From the IMG/VR virus record IMGVR_UViG_3300018890_000001, positions 1 to 64,000 of that record: a DNA stretch of 64,000 nucleotides. One strand, given 5' to 3'. The stretch comes from a virus. A program made the translations under genes and the position numbers. Positions 31,133-41,240 of this stretch are shown here, piece after piece; the stretch's first letter is position 1; every line of letters starts with the position of its first letter. The notes beneath the pieces are model-generated. The model had not been told where the DNA came from. It ran no database searches and saw only the letters and a program-made list of their open reading frames with translations.

Positions 31133-32332
31133 ACCACACGGATTTAGACCTAATCGCGATAAGCGATGATCTAACTCTTTAACAGGCATTGACGGATAAC
31201 CATCTTGCATCCATTTTCGAGATTCACCGCGATCGTAGGCTTCTAAGAATGAGGTTCTAAGGAGTTCGTTTGTAAGTAAATCTACATTGCATCTCGCAAC
31301 CGCTTCGCCACCCCATTGGATCGCTCCTTCACCAGAGCGATATTGTTTAGCAACAGATTCTTTGCATTCTTCAAGTGTGGGTTTATGATGAAATACAAGC
31401 GAGTGATTAGCCATTCTTAAAGCATCACGCTTTGGATCAATACGCCAATTTCCTTCCGTATCTTGCCCCCAAAGATTGTCCTTAGCGGATGCTCCGATTT
31501 TGTCGTTATGATTGAACTGTCGAATTCCTGCTGTTCGCCTAACGTTTCCGGCAACAATTACAATTGCCGCTTCATCAATTAACAAACTGCACTCAACTGA
31601 ATTCAATCTGCGCCCGATTGCCCCATTTAATATTAAAGCGCACTTATCAAACAATTCGGGTAGTTTGATAGGGTTGGAAATGCCTCCGAACCCCTTAAGC
31701 TTTTCGCCAGCAGGACGTACAGAGCCTAGTCCAATATGGACTTTGATTGGTTCGTTAGCCAGATAACTACAATCGAACGCTAGATTGATCAACGCTTGAT
31801 ATGCGTCCACCCAACCTTTGCGGCTATCTCCAACCCAAATCACAGATGTTATTGAGTTGTTGATCTGTTTAGTTTCATTTTTTCGTTGGTGTGGTGCGTA
31901 CTCACCAATTTCAGAGAAGATTTCAATCTTCAGTTGATTGCGGACTATCGGCAGGCGATCGATACAATCTTCAGTTAGGACTGCGCCAGTGCCGCAACCT
32001 TGCATTCCTAAATCCATCAACAAACCAAAAACTTCCAAGGATGTCAGCTTTAAACTGGTGCAGTTGTAAGCTCCTGGGAAGTTTTCTGGTTGTTCTATCC
32101 ATTCTCGGCCGCCTACCCAAAGCCAGCGACCGGACGATAGACATTTGAAATTATACTGTTGCTCGTACAATAGGTCGTACTCCTCTTCACTTAACTTTCC
32201 TAGCTTTGAAATACCATCAATTGTCCGATCGCACACTTCTTTCCAGGTTTCTCGGACACCGTTGTTGTTGTGTGAGTAGGAACGAAAAAATACAAATGGG
32301 GCTGATGGTGCATTTTCTGGGAACATTGGCAT
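31133..32332 (-). CDS. nrdJ: Class II ribonucleotide reductase, exon 1
   Basis: The N-terminal 400 residues, exactly 1200 nt. The start at MPMFPENAPSAPF is chosen for AAGGA about 10 nt upstream. Recognisable: SSGRWLWVGG, YNCTSLKL (with the redox Cys equivalent to C119), GCGTGAV, SVRPAGEKLKGFGG, AGNVRRTAGI, and the terminal LGLNPCG with the thiyl-radical Cys (C408 equivalent). The gene is cut by the intron one codon after that cysteine, the most conserved place in the protein. The unspliced message would end in Arg-stop and be inactive, so expression depends on splicing. Confidence 0.92.
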
Positions 32333-32358
32333 AATTGTTATTTCCTTGTGTTTCAATC

Positions 32359-32907
32359 CTAGAATGGTAGCTCTAGTTGTACGTGATTGGATTTGAACCG
32401 TCGTTTGCGAGGTGATCCGGGTTGAATGTTTTCCCAGCGTTTCCCACTTATAATTTTAGACACGTTAGAACCCGATATCTCGAATTTGTCGGCAATTTCT
32501 TTGTGTGTGTATTTACCACTTTGCCCAAGCTTTCTAATTTGCAAGATTTGCTTTTTGTTTAGCTTGGTATTACCAGATCCGATCTTTTTTTTGTGGGTTC
32601 CGTGTCTAATTTTATCAGCGGTGTTTTCAGCTTTTGTCCCCCATTTCAAATTGGTAAGACAATTGTTTAATCGATCGCCATCTCGATGACAACCTTCGTA
32701 ACTAGAGTCTGGTGGGTATCCGTAGAAAGCGAGTAACACCACGCGGTGTAGTGCTTTTAACTTTCCCCTTATTCTGACATAAAAATAACCGTCACTGAGT
32801 ATCCAGCACGGTTGTTTTTTTTCTAACAGAAAAACATTTCCAAATATATCGACTTCATATTCGGGGGCGTATGGTATTGGTTTTTGGAATAATGCTGGTT
32901 GCAGCAT
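32359..32907 (-). CDS. HNH homing endonuclease (NUMOD4-HNH type), free-standing
   Basis: A 182-residue protein. NUMOD4-like start (YEVDIFGNVFLLEKK), an HNH core LHRVVLLAFYG...CHRDGDRLNNCLTNLKWGT, then a helix-turn-helix DNA-binding tail (LGQSGKYTHKEIADKFEISGSNVSKIISGKRW). It lies 26 nt upstream of the RNR gene in the same direction. Free-standing nucleases next to an intron-bearing gene can drive spread of the ORF-less intron (collaborative homing), which fits here. Catalytic residues look intact. Confidence 0.88.
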   Translation of the reverse strand: MLQPALFQKPIPYAPEYEVDIFGNVFLLEKKQPCWILSDGYFYVRIRGKLKALHRVVLLAFYGYPPDSSYEGCHRDGDRLNNCLTNLKWGTKAENTADKIRHGTHKKKIGSGNTKLNKKQILQIRKLGQSGKYTHKEIADKFEISGSNVSKIISGKRWENIQPGSPRKRRFKSNHVQLELPF

Positions 32908-32964
32908 ACCTGAGATATAGTTGACTACTCTTCAAGTATGCCACAACCTATCGATTATGCCCGA

Positions 32965-35103
32965 TTAAAATGTGAGGTAATTTGGTTCATCTAATGCTTC
33001 CAGAATCACTTCGACGTGTCTTGATTGTGCGTCGCCTTTGTTGCAGAATTCTTGCAAGGCTTCGCATGAAATCACGTCGCTCAATGAAAGCCCGTAGTCT
33101 CGCATTTGGTTGAACGCATTATCGCAATGGTTACTTGTTAACAAGTTGGTGCGAATCAGTTCGACATTAGGTTGACCTACATCTGGTAGTTTGATTTCGA
33201 TAGGTGTCGTTTCGACTCCCTGAATTTGTTTTTCAACTTTGGGTGTCGTCTTCGCGACCTTCTTGGGTTTAACCGCGTTCTCCGTTGCAACCTTACCGTT
33301 TTTCCCGATCGCCAATCGTTCTTCTTTGCTCAAGCAACCGTATTGTGCTGCAACTTTCAATCGCGAATCAAGTGGCTTGATAGCTTCTTTGTTTCCAGCT
33401 CGGTACAATTCGGCGGCTTCGTAAACTTCAGTGCTTGCTAATTGGAGACGGTCACAGATCACCTCGGTGTTTAGGTCGCTCCAGTGACCTTTGATGTAGC
33501 TACCGACAGCGCCCCAAGCTTCTGAGGCAATCACTGCGAGAAAGTGACGCCCGACGGAATGCGTTAAAAACGTTTTGACTTCGGGATTGTTGATTGCACC
33601 TTGAAAGGTTGCGATCGGGCTTTCAGGCAAAGGTTCGTTATTTTTTCGAGCCTGTGCGCGTTCGTGGTTTGTGCGGTAGGTATCGAAAGCTGTTTTCAGA
33701 ATCTCTTCTGCTTTTTTAATGAGTTCACCGTCTAACTCTGGTTCTCGCTCAGGTTCCGGAGATTCCGGTGTTGGGTCGGACGCAACTTCTTTTGTGACGA
33801 TTGGTGGCTCTGGAATTGGTTCAGGAGTGACGTGCGTCAAAAAGTCAACCACGTCCTCAGCTTGAATTTCGATCGCCCGCTCAACATCCAAAGGAGGTAG
33901 CGGTGGTTTTGGAACAATCTGCGACAGTACGATCGCCTGCTTTTCAGAAGGCATTGCAGTAAAAGCACCGACAAATACTTCTGGTTGAACTTCGCTTAAG
34001 TTGCTGGCAGCGAAAATCTGCCCATCAGTGTAGTTAGCTTCTGCGGTTGCTCTCAGTTTGTCAATTTCTTGGAGCAGTGGCTTTTCTGCGTGCTCTACTG
34101 CGAGCTTGATTTTGTCGAGGTGTCCTTTTTCGGAAACCAGGTGTAGTAAATCCCCGACTACTTTGGCATCTTTCGGCTTTGCACGTACCAGATCTTTGGT
34201 TGGAATTTTTTCGCTTGTACCGTCAAGGCACAACACTTCGACAAGTTCAGAATTTCCAGGTTCGTGATTCTGTATGACTACCGTATGACCGTACAGCGCT
34301 TGATGATCCCCTCTGACAATTGCGGCTTCGTGGAGTCGGGCGATCGGTTCGCCCGTAAATTTCTTTTCGCCTCGGAGTAATTTTTTCTCCTCTCCCGAGT
34401 TGTCGAGACGCACAATCACGGCGTCCATTACATTAGACAGTACATTACCGTCTGAAGATATTTCTTCGTCGATAATTTCGACAGCGACGCCTCTCATGGT
34501 TTTGTCGAACTCTACCCGATCACCGACTTCAGGCAACGTATAGGTTTTAATCAAATTACCGACGCGGGCGACAACTAAATCGTTTTTGGGATCTGTTTCA
34601 TTCGCCACGGTTACGTCCCCTACCAATTCATCCAAAATGGCGATCGCCACCTGCCTGCGTCGTTCTGTATCCGTGGCACGCACATTTGGTTTGGAGTAGG
34701 TATCCGGTAATTTGCCTAACAGCCCAAAACCAACACCAAGGCCGACTTCTGAAAAAATAGTTTGCAGTGCCGCTTCGGTATCTTCCGGGCGATCGAGCGC
34801 CTGCTCCCATTCGATGAGTTTGCGCCCAATTTCAATGTCTTTGCGGTATGAGGCTTTTAATTGGCGATATTTAGAGCGGAGTTTCTTCTCTTCCCCAGAT
34901 GCAGCCGCTTGTTCGCGGATCTCGATGTCGCGCTTACCCAGATCCATATAGTGCTGTCGAATCAAATCTGTCAACTTTGGAGTTTCTTCCAATATCGTAG
35001 CGTTTAGATCTTCAAGCGCCAACTCCCAATCCTTGCCCATATCGACTTCCTTGGTTTTTTCGGTGGAAGTATTTTCCGAGAGATCCAGTCTTTCGTCGCT
35101 CAT
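32965..35103 (-). CDS. Large hypothetical protein
   Basis: 712 residues, acidic, with no recognised domain. Residues 45-115 form a charged coiled coil, about 130-330 mix strands and helices, about 415-460 are Pro/Glu-rich linker, and the rest is helical. It has a few KOW-like short barrels (LPEVGDRVEFDKTMRGVAVE). Size and linkers suggest a scaffold or virion-internal protein. No terminator is seen between it and the nuclease gene. Confidence 0.55.
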   Translation of the reverse strand: MSDERLDLSENTSTEKTKEVDMGKDWELALEDLNATILEETPKLTDLIRQHYMDLGKRDIEIREQAAASGEEKKLRSKYRQLKASYRKDIEIGRKLIEWEQALDRPEDTEAALQTIFSEVGLGVGFGLLGKLPDTYSKPNVRATDTERRRQVAIAILDELVGDVTVANETDPKNDLVVARVGNLIKTYTLPEVGDRVEFDKTMRGVAVEIIDEEISSDGNVLSNVMDAVIVRLDNSGEEKKLLRGEKKFTGEPIARLHEAAIVRGDHQALYGHTVVIQNHEPGNSELVEVLCLDGTSEKIPTKDLVRAKPKDAKVVGDLLHLVSEKGHLDKIKLAVEHAEKPLLQEIDKLRATAEANYTDGQIFAASNLSEVQPEVFVGAFTAMPSEKQAIVLSQIVPKPPLPPLDVERAIEIQAEDVVDFLTHVTPEPIPEPPIVTKEVASDPTPESPEPEREPELDGELIKKAEEILKTAFDTYRTNHERAQARKNNEPLPESPIATFQGAINNPEVKTFLTHSVGRHFLAVIASEAWGAVGSYIKGHWSDLNTEVICDRLQLASTEVYEAAELYRAGNKEAIKPLDSRLKVAAQYGCLSKEERLAIGKNGKVATENAVKPKKVAKTTPKVEKQIQGVETTPIEIKLPDVGQPNVELIRTNLLTSNHCDNAFNQMRDYGLSLSDVISCEALQEFCNKGDAQSRHVEVILEALDEPNYLTF

Positions 35104-35152
35104 AATATATACTTGGGTAAGTGGTTTAAGTAGCCTAAGTGGTTCTGGACTG

Positions 35153-35404
35153 TTACTTATTGCGATTAAGGGGCGAAACTGTTTTAGCTGTCAGTTTCGC
35201 CTTTTTGTTTGCGTGTGAACGAGACTGAATGCGTTTCCGTGCGAGATTTTCGTTTAAGACACCGCTGGCGACTGTATCGACTGATACGCCACGTCGAGCG
35301 GCTTCATCAATCAGGTAGGGGTGCAAGCCTTCGACGATACTTACGGATACTGTAATCGTTACGTATTGTACTTCGTAACTAGGTGTGGTTTTGGCGATTG
35401 GCAT
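35153..35404 (-). CDS. Possible ribbon-helix-helix protein
   Basis: An 83-residue protein. A strand (QYVTITVSVSIVE) followed by GLHPYLIDEAARRGVSVDTVASGVLNENL gives a strand-helix-helix pattern like Arc/MetJ regulators, then a basic tail. Sequence identity to a known family is not evident. Confidence 0.42.
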   Translation of the reverse strand: MPIAKTTPSYEVQYVTITVSVSIVEGLHPYLIDEAARRGVSVDTVASGVLNENLARKRIQSRSHANKKAKLTAKTVSPLNRNK

Positions 35405-35560
35405 AAACTTTACTACATTTACTTGTTCACTACTTTAGCGCGGTTTTGTCTCGAAAATCATTTTGTTACAAAACTTAACGATTAGACTGCAATCTTTGAT
35501 GATGTGTTCGCTTTGTTTTATGGGTTGTGTTAGGTTAAGAAATATTTACACCTAAAATCG

Positions 35561-35935
35561 ATGCTACATTGGCTGATTATTGCTGGTGAAATAATTGTCG
35601 CAACTATACTAATAGTGCTGGCCGTAAAAAATGGGCGCAAAATTGACAATCAATTGTCAACTGAAGGCAAGCTTAGAGCTGTTAATGAAAAATTGCAAGC
35701 TAGAGTGCTGCGTCTAGAGCTGACTGACAAACAACATTCTGATGATATTGATCTTTTACAAAAACAAATGCTTCAAGTTCACGAGTGGGTTAGTCAAGTT
35801 ACCTTTAGTGATTTCATTGATAAAGTTGACACGTTAAGAGATCGTGTCAAAGAAACCAAAGAGCAACGTGAACGTCGTCTCGATCGCAATATACAAGCAC
35901 AAGAATATTACGAACCCCCTAATCACCAGAAGTAA
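35561..35935 (+). CDS. Membrane-anchored coiled-coil protein
   Basis: A 124-residue protein with an N-terminal transmembrane helix (residues 4-22) followed by coiled coil to the end. Its 3' end overlaps the convergent gene at 35919, which has the same architecture. Together they might act as an envelope pair (spanin-like), but this is speculative. Confidence 0.52.
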   Translation: MLHWLIIAGEIIVATILIVLAVKNGRKIDNQLSTEGKLRAVNEKLQARVLRLELTDKQHSDDIDLLQKQMLQVHEWVSQVTFSDFIDKVDTLRDRVKETKEQRERRLDRNIQAQEYYEPPNHQK

Positions 35936-36281
35936 AATCTGTGGGATAAGCATCGGGTGGGAGTTCTCTTCGTGGATTAAAACCACTTTTCTTGGTTAAA
36001 AATAGTTCCATTTCTGTATTTCTGTGTTTTAGGATACCAAGTTTTAGGCGGTAGTTGTCAAGACTTTTTTGAACATCTAGTCTAAAGCCTTCATTAGTCA
36101 TATCCAGGGTGCGTTGAACTTCTTCACGGAACATCATTTGTTCTTCACGAATTTTTAATTGCAATTCTTTTAAAAGCATTTGCGATCGCCATGAAGCCAG
36201 CCAAAAAGCACCAGCAGCAACCGCTGAGCCAAAGGTGAAAATTGTAATAAACAATTCAAAAGTGGTCTTAGAATCAGACAT
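35919..36281 (-). CDS. Membrane-anchored coiled-coil protein
   Basis: 120 residues from MSDSKTTFELFITI; one helix near residues 8-29, then heptad-type sequence (MLLKELQLKIREEQMMFREE). Convergent, 17-nt overlap with the 35561 gene. No family. Confidence 0.5.
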   Translation of the reverse strand: MSDSKTTFELFITIFTFGSAVAAGAFWLASWRSQMLLKELQLKIREEQMMFREEVQRTLDMTNEGFRLDVQKSLDNYRLKLGILKHRNTEMELFLTKKSGFNPRRELPPDAYPTDFTSGD

Positions 36282-36459
36282 TGTTATTACTGACAGCATA
36301 AAATTTTAATAAAAATACACCGAAAAGCATTGCTGATTTCTCGGTGCAAATATTCTTTGTGGATAAAATTGCGCTAGTAAACCTGCTGTCGAGCGGGTCT
36401 TGCCTCATTTTAACAAGTTTTGCACAGCGAAAATAAATATCGGGAACCAGCAAATTTGC

Positions 36460-36500
36460 TTGAGTCTCGGAAGTGACTTCGGTATACTCACTTTGTAGTC
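36460..36500 (+). promoter_or_regulatory. Promoter of the shared GTAGTC class
   Basis: TTGAGT (36460), 17 nt, TATACT (36483), 6 nt, GTAGTC (36495). Confidence 0.72.
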
Positions 36501-36514
36501 GATTTGGTTCAATT

Positions 36515-37111
36515 ATGGACGTACAGACGCTTCTGAGTCATTATCAGGAGTCACAAGATGCTTTTTGGCAATCCTGGGGCTTTCTGTGTCGCAGTTACTT
36601 GCTGTTGCGAAAGGTAAATCCGCTACTCGGAGACGGTATTGTCGTTCTGGGTGGACTTGCTGGTTTGTTGGCTGCTTTGGAAGTTTTTACTTTGGTGTCC
36701 AAAATCTTTAGTGAGAAATATATTACAGCGCTCTGTAACTTCCAAAAAGGAATCTGCAAAATTCTACATTGGGTTTTCCGACAGATTCGTAATACCTTAA
36801 GTTCGCTACTCGTTTTCTGTCGATTTTTAAGAAGAAAAACCCGACAGAAAAGTGTGGTCGCTCTGTCTGAAACCGAAACAATAAATCGGAAACAGTTGGC
36901 GATCGAAACACGGAGCTTGCTTTTAGAAGTTCTAGCAACCGATGCGCGTCACCGCACGGCAATGAGACCGTTGCTCCGCGAAGCGGATACAAAGCTGCGA
37001 ATCTTAGATCGCGGTGACTGTGCTTCGTTAGTACAGAAAGCGCTGATTGAAACAAAAGGTACGGCTATAAAGCGGTATGCACAGTCTATTTTAGAAATAT
37101 GTAATTTCTAA
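36515..37111 (+). CDS. Hypothetical membrane protein
   Basis: 198 residues from MDVQTLLSHYQES; the promoter overlaps the upstream open frame, so this ATG is chosen. One or two hydrophobic helices near residues 38-58 (GIVVLGGLAGLLAALEVFTL), then a basic cytoplasmic-type domain. No recognised family. Confidence 0.55.
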   Translation: MDVQTLLSHYQESQDAFWQSWGFLCRSYLLLRKVNPLLGDGIVVLGGLAGLLAALEVFTLVSKIFSEKYITALCNFQKGICKILHWVFRQIRNTLSSLLVFCRFLRRKTRQKSVVALSETETINRKQLAIETRSLLLEVLATDARHRTAMRPLLREADTKLRILDRGDCASLVQKALIETKGTAIKRYAQSILEICNF

Positions 37112-37112
37112 A

Positions 37113-37157
37113 AATAAACCATCCAAATTAAAACAATTTGGATGGTTATTTGTTTTA
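37113..37157 (+). terminator. Rho-independent terminator
   Basis: AATAAACCATCCAAATT / AATTTGGATGGTTATT. Confidence 0.88.
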
Positions 37158-37220
37158 ATTTACTTTACTTAATGTATTAATAACTGTATAATCTTAGAGT
37201 AAAAAGATTTGGATACGTTT

Positions 37221-38378
37221 ATGTATTTCACAAGTAGAAAACTGTCAAATAACTTAATTGTTGGTCTAAAAAAGGCTGAAGTTGTTTTCAATAACAAGAA
37301 GGATTGTTATGAGGTAAAGATACCACAACTCGATCGCCAAGATTACGAGGAGTTTAAACAAGTTCTCGAAGAAATCCACGGTAAGTGGAACCATTCAGCA
37401 AACGCACACGTTTTCGAGTCCGATCCGACAGAAATGTTAAATGCGGTGATTGAAGTGGGTTGTTTCCCTCAAAGGAAACCGCATGATGCGTTTTTTACGC
37501 CTCCAGATGTTGTAGACGATTTATTGCGATGGGGTGGCTTTCACTACTCTCAAGGAGTGAGTCATTATTACAAATGTTTAGAGCCTTCTGCCGGACACGG
37601 CTTTATAATCGATGTACTCAGAAGGAAATACCCAGGAGTTGAAAAATGTTTTGACTGCTGCGAAATAGACGGTTTTAATCGGGATATTTTACAGCGAAAA
37701 GGTTACAACATTGTTGGCGATAATTTTTTACAAACCAAGCTCGAACCACAATATCACTGGGTAATTATGAACCCACCTTTCAACGGGAAGGCTGGCGATT
37801 ATATAGCACATATTGAAGCTGCATTTGAATTGCTGCTTCCAGGTAGAGATTTGCTGGCGATCGTGCCCGAATCATTTCTAACTTCACAGGCTAAGCGCGT
37901 TGTGAAGTTTAGGAATAAAGTGTTTACCTATGGTGAACACGCCAATTTACCCGACAAGGTTTTTGCTGAATCGGGAACTCAAATCAAATGCTGCATGATA
38001 AAAATGCAGAAGTACAGTCCTGTAAAGATTCAAGAATTTGAAACACCAGGATATCTATACGATTACTTTGATCTTTATACAGGTCAAATTATCGTCAGCT
38101 TAACGAGTGAGTCAGAATGGTTTAAACGTTTTAGCGCACTCGTCAATCAAGTCGAGCAAGGTAGGATAACTACAAAAGATATTTTTTTGAAGGAAGTTGT
38201 ACGTGATGCGGATGATATTGTTTTATCTGCAATTTCACGTCATGAAGCTAGTTTCAGATGGGATGATTTCACCAAACAGAGATTAGCTGAATACTTTCTT
38301 CAAGATATGATTGATGAATATTTGGATGGGCAGAATCCTTTCCAGAGTACAAAGCCTAGACAGTTATCGCTGTTCTAG
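37221..38378 (+). CDS. DNA N6-adenine methyltransferase
   Basis: 385 residues from MYFTSRKLSNN. LEPSAGHGFIIDVLRRKYP is the SAM-binding motif I, DCCEID motif II, and NPPFNG the catalytic motif IV of adenine methyltransferases. The first 90 residues are a small extra domain common in phage versions (KKAEVVFNNKKDCYEVKIP). It likely protects phage DNA from host restriction. The TATAAT at 37187 is followed 6 nt later by GTAAAA, a partial GTAGTC-class promoter. No restriction partner nearby. Confidence 0.82.
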   Translation: MYFTSRKLSNNLIVGLKKAEVVFNNKKDCYEVKIPQLDRQDYEEFKQVLEEIHGKWNHSANAHVFESDPTEMLNAVIEVGCFPQRKPHDAFFTPPDVVDDLLRWGGFHYSQGVSHYYKCLEPSAGHGFIIDVLRRKYPGVEKCFDCCEIDGFNRDILQRKGYNIVGDNFLQTKLEPQYHWVIMNPPFNGKAGDYIAHIEAAFELLLPGRDLLAIVPESFLTSQAKRVVKFRNKVFTYGEHANLPDKVFAESGTQIKCCMIKMQKYSPVKIQEFETPGYLYDYFDLYTGQIIVSLTSESEWFKRFSALVNQVEQGRITTKDIFLKEVVRDADDIVLSAISRHEASFRWDDFTKQRLAEYFLQDMIDEYLDGQNPFQSTKPRQLSLF

Positions 38379-38385
38379 AACAAAT

Positions 38386-38427
38386 AAAAAAACCGTCCGA
38401 GTTAATCAACTCGGACGGTTTTTTTAT
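38386..38427. terminator. Bidirectional terminator
   Basis: AAAAAACCGTCCGAGTT / AACTCGGACGGTTTTTTT between convergent genes. Confidence 0.92.
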
Positions 38428-39605
38428 CAAGATCCCTTTATGTCACCGATCGCCCCACGTACCAGTCCACCAAGGACAATCCGAAACGACTGCACATTAA
38501 GTCCTGGCAGCACTCTCAACTTAGTTCCTGAATCGACACCTCCAGCGATCGATATCGGGATTTTTTTTCCCCAAGGGTGCAGTTCTAAAAACGCAGTTTC
38601 TGGATTGTCTATGATGCTTAACAGTTTGTCGCAGATTGCCCGAACATCTTTACCTTCTTGGGCGATCGCCACGACTTCCACGACTTGATCAAAACTGTAG
38701 GCAGCGATCCACTTAAACTCTTTCTGGTTCGCTGCCTTGATCCATTCCGGGAGTACGGTGTACTGGCGGTTTTTCTCTTCAATCGACATCAGGGCGATCG
38801 ACGGTGTGCTACTTACCTGGAAGATGTCACCGGCGGCTTCGACTTCTGGTTTAAAGGAGAACATCAACACCCCTCGGCTACCAGGAGTGACGGTACGATT
38901 TAAAAGGATTTTAGATTCTTGAACCGATGCACCAACGAAAAACGAACCGGGTGCTAAGAATGAAGCGGATTCGATCTTATCTTTGGCAATTCCTGGCGGT
39001 AATGCTACGCTCACACCGTCATCACCGACAATTACTGTGCGCGTCAATTTAACAGGTTGCCCCAATCGCTCAGGCAGTGCGAAGCTTAGTGCGTAATCAA
39101 CCATATCGCCAAGGGCGACGCTGTAACCGAGTTTGATCTGCGAAACAAATGGACTGCCAGAGAGCGCTGCGGGAATATCAACTGTCAATTGTCGAGTCGC
39201 AATTTCTTGGGGCGTGCCGACGCTTACTGACAAGCTATAGTTCTCCGGGATCTGTTCGAGCTTTAATCTGAATTTTATTGAACCACTCCACAGTGGCAGT
39301 GTTTCTCTGATTGCTTCACAACTAACAAATACGGGTTCTTCTACCGGAATCCATTCACCCAGAAAAAATTTCATAAATTGGTTTGGCGGTCGGATGACAG
39401 CGACGCTCACCCAACCTTCGCTTGGTACGACTTGAAATCCTTGGAATCCGTAACCGAGGCGCGCCCGACATTCTGGTGATGTTAAATATCCGATACTCGC
39501 TCCAGGTGCCAAACTCCAACAAAAAAAACCGCCCGGTGCTGTCCAAGGCTTTAAGTTTGTGATGTTGATTGCTTTTTCTAAATCTAATGTGTGCGTGAGT
39601 TCCAT
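38427..39605 (-). CDS. Hypothetical beta-rich protein, possibly structural
   Basis: A 392-residue protein, mostly beta-strand-like with Gly/Pro turns (two or three successive jelly-roll-like segments), no membrane helix. GGFFCWSLAPGASIGYLTS near the start and PGSRGVLMFSFKP in the middle resemble virion surface proteins. Not recognised. Confidence 0.52.
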   Translation of the reverse strand: MELTHTLDLEKAINITNLKPWTAPGGFFCWSLAPGASIGYLTSPECRARLGYGFQGFQVVPSEGWVSVAVIRPPNQFMKFFLGEWIPVEEPVFVSCEAIRETLPLWSGSIKFRLKLEQIPENYSLSVSVGTPQEIATRQLTVDIPAALSGSPFVSQIKLGYSVALGDMVDYALSFALPERLGQPVKLTRTVIVGDDGVSVALPPGIAKDKIESASFLAPGSFFVGASVQESKILLNRTVTPGSRGVLMFSFKPEVEAAGDIFQVSSTPSIALMSIEEKNRQYTVLPEWIKAANQKEFKWIAAYSFDQVVEVVAIAQEGKDVRAICDKLLSIIDNPETAFLELHPWGKKIPISIAGGVDSGTKLRVLPGLNVQSFRIVLGGLVRGAIGDIKGS

Positions 39606-39679
39606 AGCGGTATATCTAAAGGCTTAGTCGATGTTGACATAGATTGAGGAATTGTGGGCGATCGGTACTCGGTTCCCAA

Positions 39680-39727
39680 AACAAAAGCCCCAAGAGATTT
39701 TAGATCTCTTGGGGCTTTCTTTATTTT
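39680..39727. terminator. Terminator of the 39754 operon
   Basis: ACAAAAGCCCCAAGAGAT / ATCTCTTGGGGCTTTCT. Confidence 0.88.
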
Positions 39728-39753
39728 AAGGATTACAGTCGATCGCCAACAAT

Positions 39754-40014
39754 TCAATCTTTCTCTTCTAGTTCTAGACGGTGCTTTTCAACAAGCTGTT
39801 TATGTTGCGCGTACTCTTTGGTTAGGCGACGTTCTTCTGTAGCTGCAACGAATGCAATACTACCGATTACAGTTAGACCGATCGCTGTTGGTGAGGGCTT
39901 ACCACCTGTCATTACGAGCATCAAACCAAATCCGAGTCCGACTTGAGCTGTTTGTGTTACGAGGGAACTCAATCTGGATTTTGCTACTTCTTTGAGACTT
40001 TCTTGATCACTCAT
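39754..40014 (-). CDS. Small two-helix membrane protein
   Basis: 86 residues: helix at about 25-38 (GLGFGLMLVMTGG) and 44-58 (AIGLTVIGSIAFVAA), then a charged coiled-coil tail. Holin-like in shape, but not beside lysins. End of the minus-strand operon from 43.4 kb. Confidence 0.5.
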   Translation of the reverse strand: MSDQESLKEVAKSRLSSLVTQTAQVGLGFGLMLVMTGGKPSPTAIGLTVIGSIAFVAATEERRLTKEYAQHKQLVEKHRLELEEKD

Positions 40015-40026
40015 AATCCCTCTCGG

Positions 40027-40518
40027 TTAATATTTTATTGGTTCAAGATCTTTCATTATTTGGCGGTTGCTGACGGTGACAATCAACTTAATGTTTTTAC
40101 CTTTAAGTGGAGGTTGCCTATCAGGAATAGTCGTTTTCTTTAGCCATTTGGGACTGTCATCCACAATAAGTTTGGATTCAACCAGCCCATCAAGTAGGAA
40201 CTTTCGAGCACCTTCTAAATTGTCGTCATCTATGCGATTGTCTACAAAAAACAGTAAATTTACCCAAGTGGGTTCTCTGTACTTGATTAATTGTCGACTT
40301 TCGACGATGTGAATTATTTTACTAATCCATATTTTCTTTTGCCTTTCGTACTCGCTCGATCTCCGAAACCTTTTCCCACGGTTGGTTGCGCCAGAGACAC
40401 AAAGCGTCCGCATTGCCAGCATCTCATTTGTGGTCGGCGGAATCTCATCTAGCGCAAAATTTTGTACCAAATGTGCGATTTTTACTATTTTGAAATCTTT
40501 TTTGCTTGTTCTTGTCAT
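40027..40518 (-). CDS. RusA-like Holliday-junction endonuclease
   Basis: A 163-residue protein. DNRIDDDNLEGARKFLLDGL...KLIVDDSPKWL fits the RusA pattern of D-x-D-N and a following D-D for metal binding, on a strand-helix frame. RusA enzymes resolve branched replication or recombination intermediates in phages. The N-terminal 60 residues are less typical. Confidence 0.62.
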   Translation of the reverse strand: MTRTSKKDFKIVKIAHLVQNFALDEIPPTTNEMLAMRTLCVSGATNRGKRFRRSSEYERQKKIWISKIIHIVESRQLIKYREPTWVNLLFFVDNRIDDDNLEGARKFLLDGLVESKLIVDDSPKWLKKTTIPDRQPPLKGKNIKLIVTVSNRQIMKDLEPIKY

Positions 40519-40548
40519 GTTGATACCTTTAAATTTTTGTTGAGTTAC

Positions 40549-41157
40549 TCAGAAATTCTTTTGACGCAATCCGCCTATATAGCCACGCAAATACGCTTCA
40601 GATAAGTTTATAAGCTCTTGTCCTTTAAGTGCTTTAGGGCTGTTAACGTGATGCGTTACTACGCGGTCTTCATCATTGTGGTTGAATTTAGCTACGAATA
40701 AGCGCTGATCTGTGTTGTCTAGATTTAGTCCATCCAGACAACCTATATTTTGCGTAAACAAAAGTAGAGTTTTTTTGTGCGTTTTTGCGAGCTTAAATAG
40801 GTCTTCTGTTAATCTCCGACAAAGGCGCGGATCTAGATATAACCCAAAGTCTTCAAAACCTACAATGTGAGGTGAAAGGCTTGACGAAACTACAGTCAAA
40901 TAAAAACAAACAAGCCGCTCATGTCTTTTGCGGATTGTCTTTTCTGTTAAGAGCGTGCGATCGAATCCCATCGCGTGAAGCAATTCTTCGAGTTTAAATG
41001 GATATTCCTTGAAGGCGTTTACGAGATTATCAATTTGCGAATCAGAGTGATCAGTCTTGTAAATAAATTCAATGTCAATCAGTTTGTCAGCAAGCCCGTC
41101 AAGGGCTCCTGTTTCTCCAATAAAGACGTTAAATTGTGACAAATTCAGTTTTAACAT
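40549..41157 (-). CDS. Degenerate ABC/RecF-type ATPase
   Basis: A 202-residue protein with the outline of an AAA_21 ATPase: LKLNLSQFNVFIGETGALDGL sits where the P-loop should be but lacks the GKS/T. HIVGFEDFGLYLDPRLCRRL takes the Walker B position with the key acidic pair changed to E-D-F. LLLFTQNIGCLDGL takes the place of the H-loop and lacks the His. The fold is kept while the catalytic residues are lost. Likely a non-hydrolysing regulator or decoy. Confidence 0.5.
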   Translation of the reverse strand: MLKLNLSQFNVFIGETGALDGLADKLIDIEFIYKTDHSDSQIDNLVNAFKEYPFKLEELLHAMGFDRTLLTEKTIRKRHERLVCFYLTVVSSSLSPHIVGFEDFGLYLDPRLCRRLTEDLFKLAKTHKKTLLLFTQNIGCLDGLNLDNTDQRLFVAKFNHNDEDRVVTHHVNSPKALKGQELINLSEAYLRGYIGGLRQKNF

Positions 41158-41240
41158 TCGTTGTGTAAAATGAATTTCCTTTCTGCAACCGCAATTAAGC
41201 CCAACCTTTGGATGGTTGGGTCTTCACGGTGTTTGACATT

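Noticed and set aside
35561-36281. Rz/Rz1 spanin pair
   Set aside because: The two genes are convergent rather than nested, neither has a lipobox, and they are far from the lysins. Kept only as membrane coiled-coil proteins.
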